Origin: Citrobacter amalonaticus Y19
GTDB lineage: Bacteria; Pseudomonadota; Gammaproteobacteria; Enterobacterales; Enterobacteriaceae
Direction of reading: 5' to 3'
NCBI RefSeq assembly: GCF_000981805.1
Contig: NZ_CP011132.1
Span: forward strand, 1,984,001 to 2,048,000
Length of the DNA stretch: 64,000 nt
The translations under genes and the position numbers were made by a program. The notes beneath the pieces were generated by a model. It was not told where the DNA came from. It did not search any database and saw only the letters and a program-made list of their open reading frames with translations. Every line of letters begins with the position of its first letter. The stretch's first letter is position 1. Shown in pieces: positions 1 to 8,213 of the stretch.

Positions 1-1126
1 GACGAATGGTCAGTTTGTTCTGCGGCAGATCCTGCCAGGACTCTTTGAACAGGTTTAGCTCAGGGGTTTTGAAATACACCACCACCTCAGAGCATTTCGT
101 CGGCAGACGCTTACCGGTACGCAGGTAGAACGGCACGCCCGCCCAGCGCCAGTTATCAATGTCCACGCGGATAGCCACAAACGTTTCGGTGTTACTGCTC
201 TTGTTCGCGCCCTCTTCTTCCAGGTAACCCGGCACTTTTTTGCCCTGCGCAAAACCGGTGGTGTACTGACCGCGAACGGTCTTTTCACGGACATTCGAAC
301 GATCAATACGACGTAACGATTTCAGTACCTTCACTTTTTCATCGCGAATGGCATCAGCAGTCAGATCTGACGGCGGCGACATCGCAATCATGCACAGAAT
401 TTGCAGCAGGTGGTTCTGGATCATGTCGCGCATCTGACCGGCCTGGTCGAAATAGCCCCAGCGTCCTTCAATGCCCACCTCTTCTGCCACGGTGATTTCC
501 ACATGATCGATCGTGCGGTTATCCCAGTTATTCACAAACAGGGAGTTGGCAAAACGCAGCGCCAGCAGGTTCAGCACCGTCTCTTTCCCCAGATAGTGGT
601 CGATACGGTAAACCTGACACTCTTCAAAATACTCACCGACCTGATCGTTGATCTCGCGGGAGGTCGCCAGTGAGGTACCGAGCGGTTTTTCCATCACGAC
701 TCGCGCCGGTTTGGCATTCAGTTTCGCTTCGCCCAGGCCCTTGCAGATTGCACCGAAAGTGCTTGGCGGCATGGCAAAGTAGTTGATCGTGGTGCGGTTT
801 TTCTGATCGAGCATCTTCCCCAGACGGGTAAATGCTGCGGTGTCGTTCACATCCAGATTGCAGAAATCCAGGCGAGCACTCAGGGTATCCCACAATCCTT
901 CATCGATTTTCTCTTTCATGAAGGTTTCGAGTGCTTCGCGCACGACCTTCGTGTAGGCATCTTTGTCCCAGTCGGCACGGCCTACCCCGATAATGCGGGT
1001 GTCCGGGTTGAGCTGACCGGCTTTTTCCAGTTGATACAGGGAAGGCAGCAATTTACGACGCGCAAGGTCGCCTTTCGCGCCGAAAATGACCAGGTCACAT
1101 GCCTGGGCTGTTTGCGTTACCGCCAT
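1..1126 (-). CDS. zwf: Glucose-6-phosphate 1-dehydrogenase, 3' end cut by window edge
   Basis: Oxidises glucose-6-phosphate to 6-phosphogluconolactone with NADP+, the first step of the oxidative pentose phosphate and Entner-Doudoroff routes, in the cytosol. The start is ATG at 1126, giving MAVTQTAQACDLVIFGAKGD; the Rossmann motif GAKGDLARRK follows near residues 16-25, and the substrate-binding block RIDHYLGKE is visible near 13-15% into the second third of the protein. About 375 of the roughly 491 residues usual for the enterobacterial enzyme are inside the window; the C-terminal quarter lies to the left of position 1. It is divergent from hexR with a HexR operator directly upstream, so repression by HexR is expected. 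Identification is by strong similarity to E. coli Zwf from memory. Confidence 0.97.
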   Translation of the reverse strand, partial: MAVTQTAQACDLVIFGAKGDLARRKLLPSLYQLEKAGQLNPDTRIIGVGRADWDKDAYTKVVREALETFMKEKIDEGLWDTLSARLDFCNLDVNDTAAFTRLGKMLDQKNRTTINYFAMPPSTFGAICKGLGEAKLNAKPARVVMEKPLGTSLATSREINDQVGEYFEECQVYRIDHYLGKETVLNLLALRFANSLFVNNWDNRTIDHVEITVAEEVGIEGRWGYFDQAGQMRDMIQNHLLQILCMIAMSPPSDLTADAIRDEKVKVLKSLRRIDRSNVREKTVRGQYTTGFAQGKKVPGYLEEEGANKSSNTETFVAIRVDIDNWRWAGVPFYLRTGKRLPTKCSEVVVYFKTPELNLFKESWQDLPQNKLTIR

Positions 1127-1456
1127 GTCATTCTCCTTAGTTAGCTATCCTGGTACTTTGCCAGGCATTACTTGTAATTTTATTACAGTGCACTGTACTG
1201 CTTTTACGTGATTCCGGAAACCGTAAACGCGTAACCCACCGTGCGGTTGGCGCTTAACGGCGCAAAATGGTCAAAATCGTCGTCTGTTTGCGACGCATCA
1301 CGTTGTGTCAAAACACGATGCTGATCATGTAATGAAAAAAAACAACAACTATTCTGACCATTTTGCCCCCTTCTCTGGTTAGCAGGGGTACTATCTACCA
1401 AAATTACCTTTCGATTTCTTGTATTACTGAAATCGTCATATCCTTGAGTCTACATC
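1127..1456. other. zwf-hexR divergent intergenic region
   Basis: This 330-base gap separates the divergent zwf and hexR starts. Besides the HexR operator close to zwf it must contain both promoters. A TGTATTAC string near 1420 looks like a weak half of a HexR site near the hexR start. The open frames inside have no Shine-Dalgarno support and no recognisable product, so I call no gene here. Confidence 0.6.
1173..1187. promoter_or_regulatory. HexR operator upstream of zwf
   Basis: TGTAATTTTATTACA has perfect six-base half sites TGTAAT / ATTACA separated by three bases. This matches the known HexR palindrome (TGTAAT-N3-ATTACA type). It lies 46 bases upstream of the zwf start in the zwf-hexR divergent region, where HexR would block the zwf promoter when 2-keto-3-deoxy-6-phosphogluconate is absent. 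Confidence 0.8.
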
Positions 1457-2326
1457 ATGAATATGCTGGAAAAGATCCAGTCTCAACTGGAACATTTGAG
1501 CAAATCTGAACGCAAAGTCGCCGATGTCATTATTGCCTCACCCGAACGGACCATCCATTGCAGTATTGCCACGCTTGCGCAGGAAGCCAACGTCAGCGAA
1601 CCGACGGTGAATCGCTTTTGTCGCAGCATGGAAACCCGTGGCTTCCCTGATTTTAAACTGCATCTGGCACAAAGTCTGGCAAATGGTACTCCTTATGTTA
1701 ATCGTAATGTGGATGAAGATGACAGCGTCGAGTCCTATACGGGCAAAATTTTCGAATCGGCGATGGCCAGTCTTGACCACGTTCGCCAGTCGCTGGACAA
1801 ATCGGCGATCAACCGCGCAGTGGATCTGCTGACGCAGGCAAAGAAAATCGCGTTCTTTGGGCTGGGGTCTTCTGCCGCCGTCGCGCATGACGCCATGAAT
1901 AAGTTTTTCCGTTTCAACGTCCCGGTTATCTACTCCGACGACGTCGTTTTACAACGGATGAGCTGTATGAATTGTAGTGACGATGACGTGGTGGTGCTGA
2001 TTTCGCATACCGGTCGTACCAAGAGTCTGGTCGAGCTGGCGAGACTTGCGCGTGAAAACGATGCCATGGTGATTGCGTTAACCTCCGCCGATACGCCGCT
2101 TGCGCATGAAGCAACGCTGGCAATTACCCTCGATGTGCCGGAAGATACTGACATTTATATGCCCATGGTCTCTCGACTTGCGCAGTTGACCGTGATAGAT
2201 GTGCTGGCTACGGGATTTACTTTGCGTCGTGGGGCAAAATTCAGAGATAACTTGAAGCGTGTCAAAGAAGCGCTCAAGGAATCGCGTTTTGATAAAGAAC
2301 TGCTCATCAAGAGTAATGACCGCTAA
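1457..2326 (+). CDS. hexR: DNA-binding transcriptional regulator HexR (RpiR family)
   Basis: Repressor of central sugar-acid metabolism genes, including zwf, that responds to 2-keto-3-deoxy-6-phosphogluconate. The 289 residues equal the family length. An N-terminal RpiR-type helix-turn-helix covers about residues 1-77 (NVSEPTVNRFCRSM is the recognition-helix region), and a SIS sugar-phosphate-binding domain follows from about 125, with the loop FFGLGSSAAVAHDA and the later ISHTGRTK segment. The start is the ATG at 1457, which opens MNMLEKIQSQ as in E. coli HexR. It lies between divergent zwf and downstream pykA, the usual enterobacterial order. Confidence 0.97.
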   Translation: MNMLEKIQSQLEHLSKSERKVADVIIASPERTIHCSIATLAQEANVSEPTVNRFCRSMETRGFPDFKLHLAQSLANGTPYVNRNVDEDDSVESYTGKIFESAMASLDHVRQSLDKSAINRAVDLLTQAKKIAFFGLGSSAAVAHDAMNKFFRFNVPVIYSDDVVLQRMSCMNCSDDDVVVLISHTGRTKSLVELARLARENDAMVIALTSADTPLAHEATLAITLDVPEDTDIYMPMVSRLAQLTVIDVLATGFTLRRGAKFRDNLKRVKEALKESRFDKELLIKSNDR

Positions 2327-2385
2327 CAGCAATAATAAGTCCGACTTAAATTCGTCATCCGGTTTTGTTCGCTATGCTTTGTAGA

Positions 2386-2450
2386 CCCTAAATAATTCGC
2401 GTTGCGGGAAGGCGGCAACGCACAGGCAACGTGAAGTATGGCGGGTGTAG
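2386..2450. repeat. ERIC element remnant with internal deletion
   Basis: The two ends of an ERIC (enterobacterial repetitive intergenic consensus) element are recognisable: TAAATAATTCGCGTTGC on the left and GCAACGTGAAGTATGGCGGG on the right, which pair as an inverted repeat with one mismatch. The conserved ERIC core (the GGAGCTTACATAAGTAAGTGA region) is missing, so this is a short deleted copy. It lies in the hexR-pykA gap, with its right end 67 bases before the pykA start. Confidence 0.65.
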
Positions 2451-2517
2451 AAGGTTTTCAGAACGACCGGTTTATTGTTCACGCAACACCTAGTTGTTTC
2501 AGTCAACGGAGTATTAC

Positions 2518-3960
2518 ATGTCCAGAAGGCTTCGCAGAACCAAAATCGTTACGACATTGGGCCCGGCTACTGACCGCGATAACAATCTTGAGAAGATTAT
2601 CGCCGCTGGCGCTAACGTCGTGCGAATGAATTTCTCTCACGGTTCGCCAGAAGATCATAAAATGCGCGCGGATAAAGTTCGTGAGATAGCTGCCAAACTG
2701 GGACGCCACGTAGCCATTCTGGGTGACCTCCAGGGGCCAAAAATTCGCGTCTCTACCTTTAAAGAAGGCAAAGTATTCCTCAACATCGGTGACAAATTTC
2801 TCCTGGATGCCAACCTGGGTAAAGGTGAAGGCGACAAAGAAAAAGTTGGTATTGACTACAAAGGTCTGCCGGCAGACGTAGTACCTGGCGATATTCTGCT
2901 GCTCGACGATGGACGCGTGCAGTTAAAAGTGCTGGAAGTACAGGGCATGAAAGTGTTCACGGAAGTGACCGTGGGCGGCCCGCTCTCCAATAACAAAGGC
3001 ATCAACAAACTGGGCGGCGGTCTCTCCGCAGAAGCCCTGACCGAAAAAGACAAAGCCGATATCGTTACCGCCGCCCAGATTGGCGTCGATTACCTGGCCG
3101 TCTCCTTCCCGCGCTGCGGCGAAGACCTGAACTACGCTCGCCGCCTGGCGCGCGATGCGGGCTGCGATGCCAAGATTGTGGCGAAAGTTGAGCGTGCTGA
3201 AGCGGTCTGCGATCAGAACGCGATGGATGACATCATTCTGGCCTCTGACGTGGTGATGGTCGCACGTGGCGACCTCGGCGTGGAAATTGGCGATCCGGAG
3301 CTGGTCGGCATCCAGAAGGCCCTGATTCGTCGCGCGCGTCAGTTAAACCGCGCCGTGATTACCGCGACCCAGATGATGGAGTCGATGATTACCAACCCAA
3401 TGCCAACTCGTGCGGAAGTGATGGACGTCGCTAACGCCGTGCTGGATGGTACCGATGCGGTGATGCTGTCAGCCGAGACTGCCGCAGGCCAGTACCCGGC
3501 AGAGACCGTCGCGGCGATGGCCCGCGTCTGCCTGGGTGCAGAAAAAATCCCCAGCATCAACGTCTCTAAACACCGTCTGGATATTCAATTCGACAATGTT
3601 GAAGAAGCAATTGCGATGTCCGCCATGTACGCAGCGAACCACCTGAAAGGGGTTACCGCCATCATTACCATGACGGAATCCGGTCGTACTGCGCTGATGA
3701 CCTCGCGTATCAGCTCTGGTCTGCCGATTTTCGCCATGTCCCGTCATGAGCGTACGCTGAACCTGACGTCGCTGTACCGTGGCGTCACGCCGGTCTATTT
3801 CGACAGCGCGGCGGAAGGCGTTGTCGCAGCAAGCGAAGCGGTGAATCTGCTGCGTGACAAAGGCTACCTGGTATCAGGCGATCTGGTTATCGTGACTCAG
3901 GGTGACGTGATGAGCACCATCGGTTCGACCAATACTACGCGTATTCTGACCGTCGAGTAA
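2518..3960 (+). CDS. pykA: Pyruvate kinase II
   Basis: Converts phosphoenolpyruvate and ADP to pyruvate and ATP in the last step of glycolysis; the PykA isozyme is AMP-activated. The product is 480 residues, the E. coli length. Visible motifs are MNFSHGS (nucleotide and metal site near residues 36-42), the catalytic-lysine segment IVAKVERAEAV, the ARGDLGVEIG metal loop and ITATQMMESMI. The start MSRRLRRTKI at 2518 has an ACGGAG Shine-Dalgarno about 6-8 bases upstream. An in-frame ATG eight codons earlier lacks such a site and is not chosen. A strong bidirectional terminator follows the stop. Confidence 0.98.
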   Translation: MSRRLRRTKIVTTLGPATDRDNNLEKIIAAGANVVRMNFSHGSPEDHKMRADKVREIAAKLGRHVAILGDLQGPKIRVSTFKEGKVFLNIGDKFLLDANLGKGEGDKEKVGIDYKGLPADVVPGDILLLDDGRVQLKVLEVQGMKVFTEVTVGGPLSNNKGINKLGGGLSAEALTEKDKADIVTAAQIGVDYLAVSFPRCGEDLNYARRLARDAGCDAKIVAKVERAEAVCDQNAMDDIILASDVVMVARGDLGVEIGDPELVGIQKALIRRARQLNRAVITATQMMESMITNPMPTRAEVMDVANAVLDGTDAVMLSAETAAGQYPAETVAAMARVCLGAEKIPSINVSKHRLDIQFDNVEEAIAMSAMYAANHLKGVTAIITMTESGRTALMTSRISSGLPIFAMSRHERTLNLTSLYRGVTPVYFDSAAEGVVAASEAVNLLRDKGYLVSGDLVIVTQGDVMSTIGSTNTTRILTVE

Positions 3961-3974
3961 TCGTCTACGGATGC

Positions 3975-4005
3975 AAAAAGGCCTCTCTTTCGAGAGGCCT
4001 TTTTT
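3975..4005. terminator. Bidirectional terminator between pykA and lpxM
   Basis: The stem GGCCTCTC (3980-3987) / GAGAGGCC (3992-3999) has loop TTTC. An A run on the left and a T run on the right give a U-tract on both strands. It ends pykA on the plus strand and lpxM on the minus strand. Confidence 0.92.
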
Positions 4006-4974
4006 ATTTGAGGGGGTAGAGATCTTTGCGCTTATACGGCTGGATTTCCCCCGGTTTTCGGGTCTTCAGCAGTTTCAGGATCCAGGTATATTGCTCGGGA
4101 TGCGGACCAACAAAAATTTCCACCTCTTCGTTCATTCGCCGGGCAATGGTGTTGTCGTCTGCGGTTAACAGATCGTCCATGGGCGGGCGTACCTGAATCG
4201 TCAACCGGTGAGTATCACCGCTGTATACCGGGAACAGCGGGATCACACGCGCCCGGCATACCTTCATCAGTCGGCCAATGGCCGGCAGCGTCGCTTTATA
4301 GGTGGCAAAGAAATCAACAAATTCGCTGTGCTCGGGACCATGATCCTGATCCGGGAGATAATATCCCCAGTAACCCTGGCGAACGGATTGAATAAACGGC
4401 TTGATGCCGTCATTACGCGCATGCAGACGACCACCAAAACGGCGACGAACCGTGTTCCAGACGTAATCAAACACCGGGTTTCCCTGATTATGGAACATCG
4501 CCGCCATCTTCTGGCCCTGAGACGCCATCAGCATCGCCGGGATGTCCACGCCCCAGCCGTGCGGTACCAGGAAGATCACCTTCTCGTTGTTACGGCGCAT
4601 CTCCTCAATGATTTCAAGTCCTTCCCAGTCAACGCGCGACTGTATTTTCTCCGGGCCGCGAATCGCCAGTTCCGCCATCATCACCATCGCCTGTGGCGCA
4701 GTAGAAAACATGGCATCGACGATAGCTTCACGTTCGGCTTCGCTACGCTCAGGAAAACATAAGGACAGGTTAATCCGCGCCCGACGACGCGAGCTTTTGC
4801 CCAGACGTCCGGCAAAACGGCCCAGTTTCGCCAGTAACGGATCGCGAAAGGACGCAGGCGTTAAGGCAATGCCCGCCATCGCCGCGACGCCCAGCCATGC
4901 GCCCCAGTAGCGCGGATGGCGAAAGGATTTCTCAAACTCAGGGATGTACTCACTATTATTTTTTTTGTTTCCAT
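4004..4974 (-). CDS. lpxM: Lipid A myristoyltransferase LpxM, apparent 1-nt frameshift at codons 3-6
   Basis: Adds the secondary myristoyl chain to Kdo2-lipid A at the inner membrane. The family's LPLAT motif HGWGVD (H-x4-D) and an N-terminal membrane segment WGAWLGVAAMAGIAL are present. The expected start MET-KK-NNSEYIPEF lies at ATG 4974, but only eight A residues follow ATGGAAAC (the T8 run at 4959-4966 on the plus strand). The ATG therefore reads METKKIIVSTS in another frame and stops after about 38 codons. Adding one base gives exactly 323 residues, the E. coli length. The intact frame from NKKNNSEY onward is open upstream to 5062, but that ATG lies inside the mepM terminator and has no family counterpart. 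Either a real frameshift, a slippage-dependent gene, or a homopolymer sequencing error. Confidence 0.85.
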
Positions 4975-5044
4975 GCTTATCCAGTGCCTGATGACGCGAA
5001 ATGTAAATCTGATGATAGTGTAGCGGCGCACCCTGCCGCGCACA

Positions 5045-5082
5045 AAATAAAAAAGCCGGCACACACGCTGCGTACCGGCTTT
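5045..5082 (-). terminator. Rho-independent terminator of mepM
   Basis: Read on the minus strand, AAAGCCGG (from 5082) pairs with CCGGCTTT (to 5052) around a 15-base loop and is followed by TTTTTTATTTT. It lies directly after the mepM stop. Confidence 0.88.
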
Positions 5083-5096
5083 GATGCCATGAATGA

Positions 5097-6419
5097 TTAA
5101 TCGAAGCGTAACTGCGGCAGAACCTCTTTGACCTGCGCCAGGTAATCGGTACGATCTTTACCGGTCAGACCTTCGGTACGCGGCAGTTTCGCCGTCAGCG
5201 GGTTAACCGCCTGCTGGTTAATCCACACTTCATAGTGCAGATGCGGGCCAGTAGAACGCCCGGTGTTACCGGAGAGCGCGATACGATCGCCACGTTTGAC
5301 CTTCTGTCCTGGTTTCACCAGCAGCTTACGCAGGTGCATATAACGGGTGGTATAGGTACGACCGTGACGCACCGCCACATAATACCCAGCCGCTCCACTG
5401 CGCTTCGCTACGACGACTTCGCCGTCACCGACGGACAGCACCGGCGTCCCCTGCGGCATCGCAAAATCCACACCTCTGTGCGGTGCAACACGCCCGGTGA
5501 CCGGGTTGGCTCGACGCGGATTGAAGTTAGACGAAATGCGGAACTGTTTCGCCGTCGGGAAACGCAGGAAACCTTTCGCCAGCCCGGTACCGTTCCGGTC
5601 GTAGAACTTACCGTCTTCGGCACGGATAGCGTAGTAATCTTTACCTTCTGAGCGCAGACGCACACCCAGCAACTGGCTCTGCTCGCGCTTGCCGTCCAGC
5701 ATTTCGCGGGACATCAGCACAGAGAACTCATCGCCTTTTTTCAGTTTGCGGAAGTCCATCTGCCACTGCATCGCTTTGATCACCGCACTGATTTCCGCGC
5801 TGGTCAGCCCGGCATCTTTTGCACTGGCCACGAAGCTGTTGCCGACTGTACCTTTCATCAGGCTGTTTACCCAGTCGCCCTGCTGCGTTTCAGCGCTCAT
5901 CTTAAAGCCGTTCGCCGCAGTACGGTCATAGGTACGGGTTTCACGGCGCGACATTTCCCACGTCAGACGCTGTAAATCGCCATCCGCGGTCAGCGTCCAG
6001 GAGAGCTGTTGACCAATCTTCAGATTACGCAGTTCTTTATCGGAGGCGGCAAGCTGAGTGATATCCCCCATATCAATGCCGTACTGATTCAGAATGCTGC
6101 TGAGGGTATCGCCCGTCGAAACAACATATTCATGAACACCCGCTTCGCCAGAGGTTTTGTCGTCCAGCTCATCCTGAGGAATGGCTTCATCTTCCTGCGC
6201 TGCCTGATCGATAGGCTCGCTGGCCTCCGGGAGCAGTGAACGAATTTCGCTCTTCTCCAGTTCGATCGTTTTAACAATGGGGGTGGATTCCGGGTGATAA
6301 ACGTAAGGCCGCCAGACAGCGACGGCCAGTGTCAGAACAGTAAGCGACCCCAGCATAACGCGATGGGGTCTTGGCAGATTATTAAATGCCAGGGCGACAG
6401 AGCGGGCTATCTGTTGCAC
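5097..6419 (-). CDS. mepM: Murein DD-endopeptidase MepM
   Basis: Cleaves D-Ala-mDAP crosslinks in peptidoglycan so that new strands can be inserted; acts in the periplasm. The 440 residues equal E. coli MepM (YebA). Order of domains: an N-terminal membrane anchor (about residues 20-40), a LysM-like segment (VVSTGDTLSSILNQYG, about 98-113), a linker, and a C-terminal peptidase M23 domain with the zinc ligands in HRGVDF and in HLHYEVW. The start is 15 bases after the znuA stop on the same strand, so the two are probably co-transcribed. That places a zinc-dependent hydrolase downstream of a Zur-controlled promoter. Confidence 0.97.
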   Translation of the reverse strand: MQQIARSVALAFNNLPRPHRVMLGSLTVLTLAVAVWRPYVYHPESTPIVKTIELEKSEIRSLLPEASEPIDQAAQEDEAIPQDELDDKTSGEAGVHEYVVSTGDTLSSILNQYGIDMGDITQLAASDKELRNLKIGQQLSWTLTADGDLQRLTWEMSRRETRTYDRTAANGFKMSAETQQGDWVNSLMKGTVGNSFVASAKDAGLTSAEISAVIKAMQWQMDFRKLKKGDEFSVLMSREMLDGKREQSQLLGVRLRSEGKDYYAIRAEDGKFYDRNGTGLAKGFLRFPTAKQFRISSNFNPRRANPVTGRVAPHRGVDFAMPQGTPVLSVGDGEVVVAKRSGAAGYYVAVRHGRTYTTRYMHLRKLLVKPGQKVKRGDRIALSGNTGRSTGPHLHYEVWINQQAVNPLTAKLPRTEGLTGKDRTDYLAQVKEVLPQLRFD

Positions 6420-6434
6420 GTATTCACTTCCTCA

Positions 6435-7379
6435 TTAATCTCCTTTCAGGCAGCTCGCATACTGGTTCGCTAATTGGTTCAAGAACGCTGAATAGCTCGT
6501 TTTACCCAGTTTGATATTTGTCCCGAGGGGATCCAACGTTCCCATTCGAACGGATGTCCCTCTCGCAACGGCTTCAACGACCGCTGGCCTGAACTGTGGC
6601 TCAGCAAAAACGCAGGTTGCTTTTTGCTCAACCAACTGTGTTCTTATTTCATGTAAACGCTGCGCACCAGGTTGTATCTCAGGGTTGACGGTGAAATGAC
6701 CCAACGGAGTGAGTCCGTAGTGTTTTTCGTAATAGCCGTAGGCGTCATGAAAAACGAAATAACCTTTACCCTTGAGCGGTGCGAGCTCGTTACCGACCTG
6801 CTTATCGGTTGCGGCTAATTGTGCCTCAAAATCCTTCAGGTTGGCGTCAAGTTTGGCTCGACTTTGCGGCATAAGTTCCACTAATTTTTCATGGATTGCA
6901 ACCGCTGAGGCCCGCGCTATCTCTGGGGAGAGCCAAAGATGCATGTTGTAATCACCATGATGGTGATGCGCATCACCTTTTTCGGCGTGCTCATGATCGT
7001 GGTCGTGATCATCATCGTCATCGTCAGCCCCTTTCATGAGCAACGGTTTCACGTCTTTAAGCTGCGCAATCGTTACCTGTTTAGCCTCAGGAATGTTGCT
7101 GACGGACTTTTCCATGAACGCTTCCATTTCAGGTCCAATCCAGACCACTAAGTCCGCGCCCTGTAAGCGTTTTACGTCAGAAGGACGCAATGAATAGTCA
7201 TGCTCGGATGCCCCATCCGGAAGTAGGACTTGTGTCTCCGTGACGCCATCAGCAATGGCAGAGGCGATAAACCCTAATGGCTTAAGAGAAGCCACAACAG
7301 CGGCATTTGCAGCCTGTGTTGCACTGCCCCAAAGAGCGGCGGATAATGCAGCGAAAAGAAGCGTATTTTTATGTAACAT
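6435..7379 (-). CDS. znuA: Zinc ABC transporter substrate-binding protein ZnuA
   Basis: Periplasmic protein that captures Zn2+ and delivers it to ZnuBC. A Sec signal peptide (MLHKNTLLFAALSAALWGSA..) is followed by a cluster A-I metal-binding fold. A charged His/Asp-rich loop around residues 118-145 (DDDDDDHDHDHEH and HHHHG) is longer than in E. coli ZnuA. The ligand region GASEHDYSLRPSD and FHDAYGYYE are visible. I start at ATG 7379 (MLHKN), matching the family; an in-frame ATG five codons upstream is less likely. It is divergent from znuCB with a Zur operator between them. Confidence 0.97.
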   Translation of the reverse strand: MLHKNTLLFAALSAALWGSATQAANAAVVASLKPLGFIASAIADGVTETQVLLPDGASEHDYSLRPSDVKRLQGADLVVWIGPEMEAFMEKSVSNIPEAKQVTIAQLKDVKPLLMKGADDDDDDHDHDHEHAEKGDAHHHHGDYNMHLWLSPEIARASAVAIHEKLVELMPQSRAKLDANLKDFEAQLAATDKQVGNELAPLKGKGYFVFHDAYGYYEKHYGLTPLGHFTVNPEIQPGAQRLHEIRTQLVEQKATCVFAEPQFRPAVVEAVARGTSVRMGTLDPLGTNIKLGKTSYSAFLNQLANQYASCLKGD

Positions 7380-7408
7380 AATGCGACCAATCATCGTAAT
7401 GAATGTGA

Positions 7409-7430
7409 GAAATGTGATATTATAACATTC
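7409..7430. promoter_or_regulatory. Zur box between znuA and znuCB
   Basis: The left half GAAATGTGATA and the right half TTATAACATTC form the imperfect AT-centred palindrome known for Zur (GAAATGTTATA / TATAACATTTC type). It lies midway between the divergent znuA and znuC starts and should repress both when zinc is plentiful. Confidence 0.88.
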
Positions 7431-7457
7431 TATAACTTCTGCAAGACTAAAATTGAC

Positions 7458-8213
7458 ATGACGACTTTGGTTTCACTGGAAAATGTCTCGGTCTCTTTCG
7501 GTCAGCGCCGCGTCCTTTCTGACGTTTCGCTTGAACTGAGACCCGGAAAAATTTTAACGCTGCTTGGCCCAAATGGTGCCGGGAAGTCAACGCTGGTTCG
7601 GGTCGTCCTCGGACTGGTAGCCCCGGATGAAGGGGTGATCAAGCGTAACGGCAAGCTGCGAATTGGCTACGTTCCGCAGAAATTGTATCTCGATACCACA
7701 CTGCCGCTCACCGTCAGTCGTTTCTTGCGCCTGCGTCCCGGAACGAAGAAAGATGACATCCTGCCAGCCCTGAAGCGCGTGCAGGCCGGGCATTTGATTG
7801 ACGCGCCAATGCAAAAGCTCTCCGGAGGAGAAACGCAGCGCGTCCTGTTGGCGCGCGCGCTCCTCAACCAGCCGCAACTTCTGGTGCTTGACGAACCCAC
7901 CCAGGGCGTGGATGTCAACGGCCAGGTCGCGCTGTATGACCTTATCGATCAGCTCCGTCGCGAACTGGATTGCGCCGTGCTGATGGTGTCTCATGACCTG
8001 CATCTGGTGATGGCAAAAACGGACGAAGTGCTGTGTCTGAACCATCATATTTGCTGTTCAGGCACCCCTGAAATCGTTTCCATGCACCCGGAATTTATCT
8101 CGATGTTCGGCCCTCGCGGCGCGGAACAACTGGGGATTTATCGTCATCATCATAATCATCGCCACGATCTGCAGGGTCGTATTGTGTTGCGCCGGGGAAA
8201 TGGTCACTCATGA
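7458..8213 (+). CDS. znuC: Zinc ABC transporter ATP-binding protein ZnuC
   Basis: ATPase that powers high-affinity zinc import through ZnuB. The 251 residues equal the E. coli protein. Walker A GPNGAGKST, Q-loop region YVPQK, signature LSGGETQ, Walker B LLVLDEPTQG and the switch histidine in MVSHDLH are all present. The C-terminal tail is His-rich (YRHHHNHRHD), as usual for ZnuC. The stop overlaps the znuB start by four bases (ATGA), so the two are translationally coupled. Confidence 0.98.
   Translation: MTTLVSLENVSVSFGQRRVLSDVSLELRPGKILTLLGPNGAGKSTLVRVVLGLVAPDEGVIKRNGKLRIGYVPQKLYLDTTLPLTVSRFLRLRPGTKKDDILPALKRVQAGHLIDAPMQKLSGGETQRVLLARALLNQPQLLVLDEPTQGVDVNGQVALYDLIDQLRRELDCAVLMVSHDLHLVMAKTDEVLCLNHHICCSGTPEIVSMHPEFISMFGPRGAEQLGIYRHHHNHRHDLQGRIVLRRGNGHS

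Noticed and set aside
4208..4762. 184-codon open frame on the plus strand over lpxM
   Set aside because: Antisense shadow of lpxM with no ribosome site and composition dictated by the opposite frame.
4975..5062. Extended lpxM reading frame starting at ATG 5062 (352 residues)
   Set aside because: The ATG lies inside the mepM terminator hairpin, the extra residues have no counterpart in LpxM proteins, and no ribosome site is seen. A frameshift near codon 4 explains the frame better.
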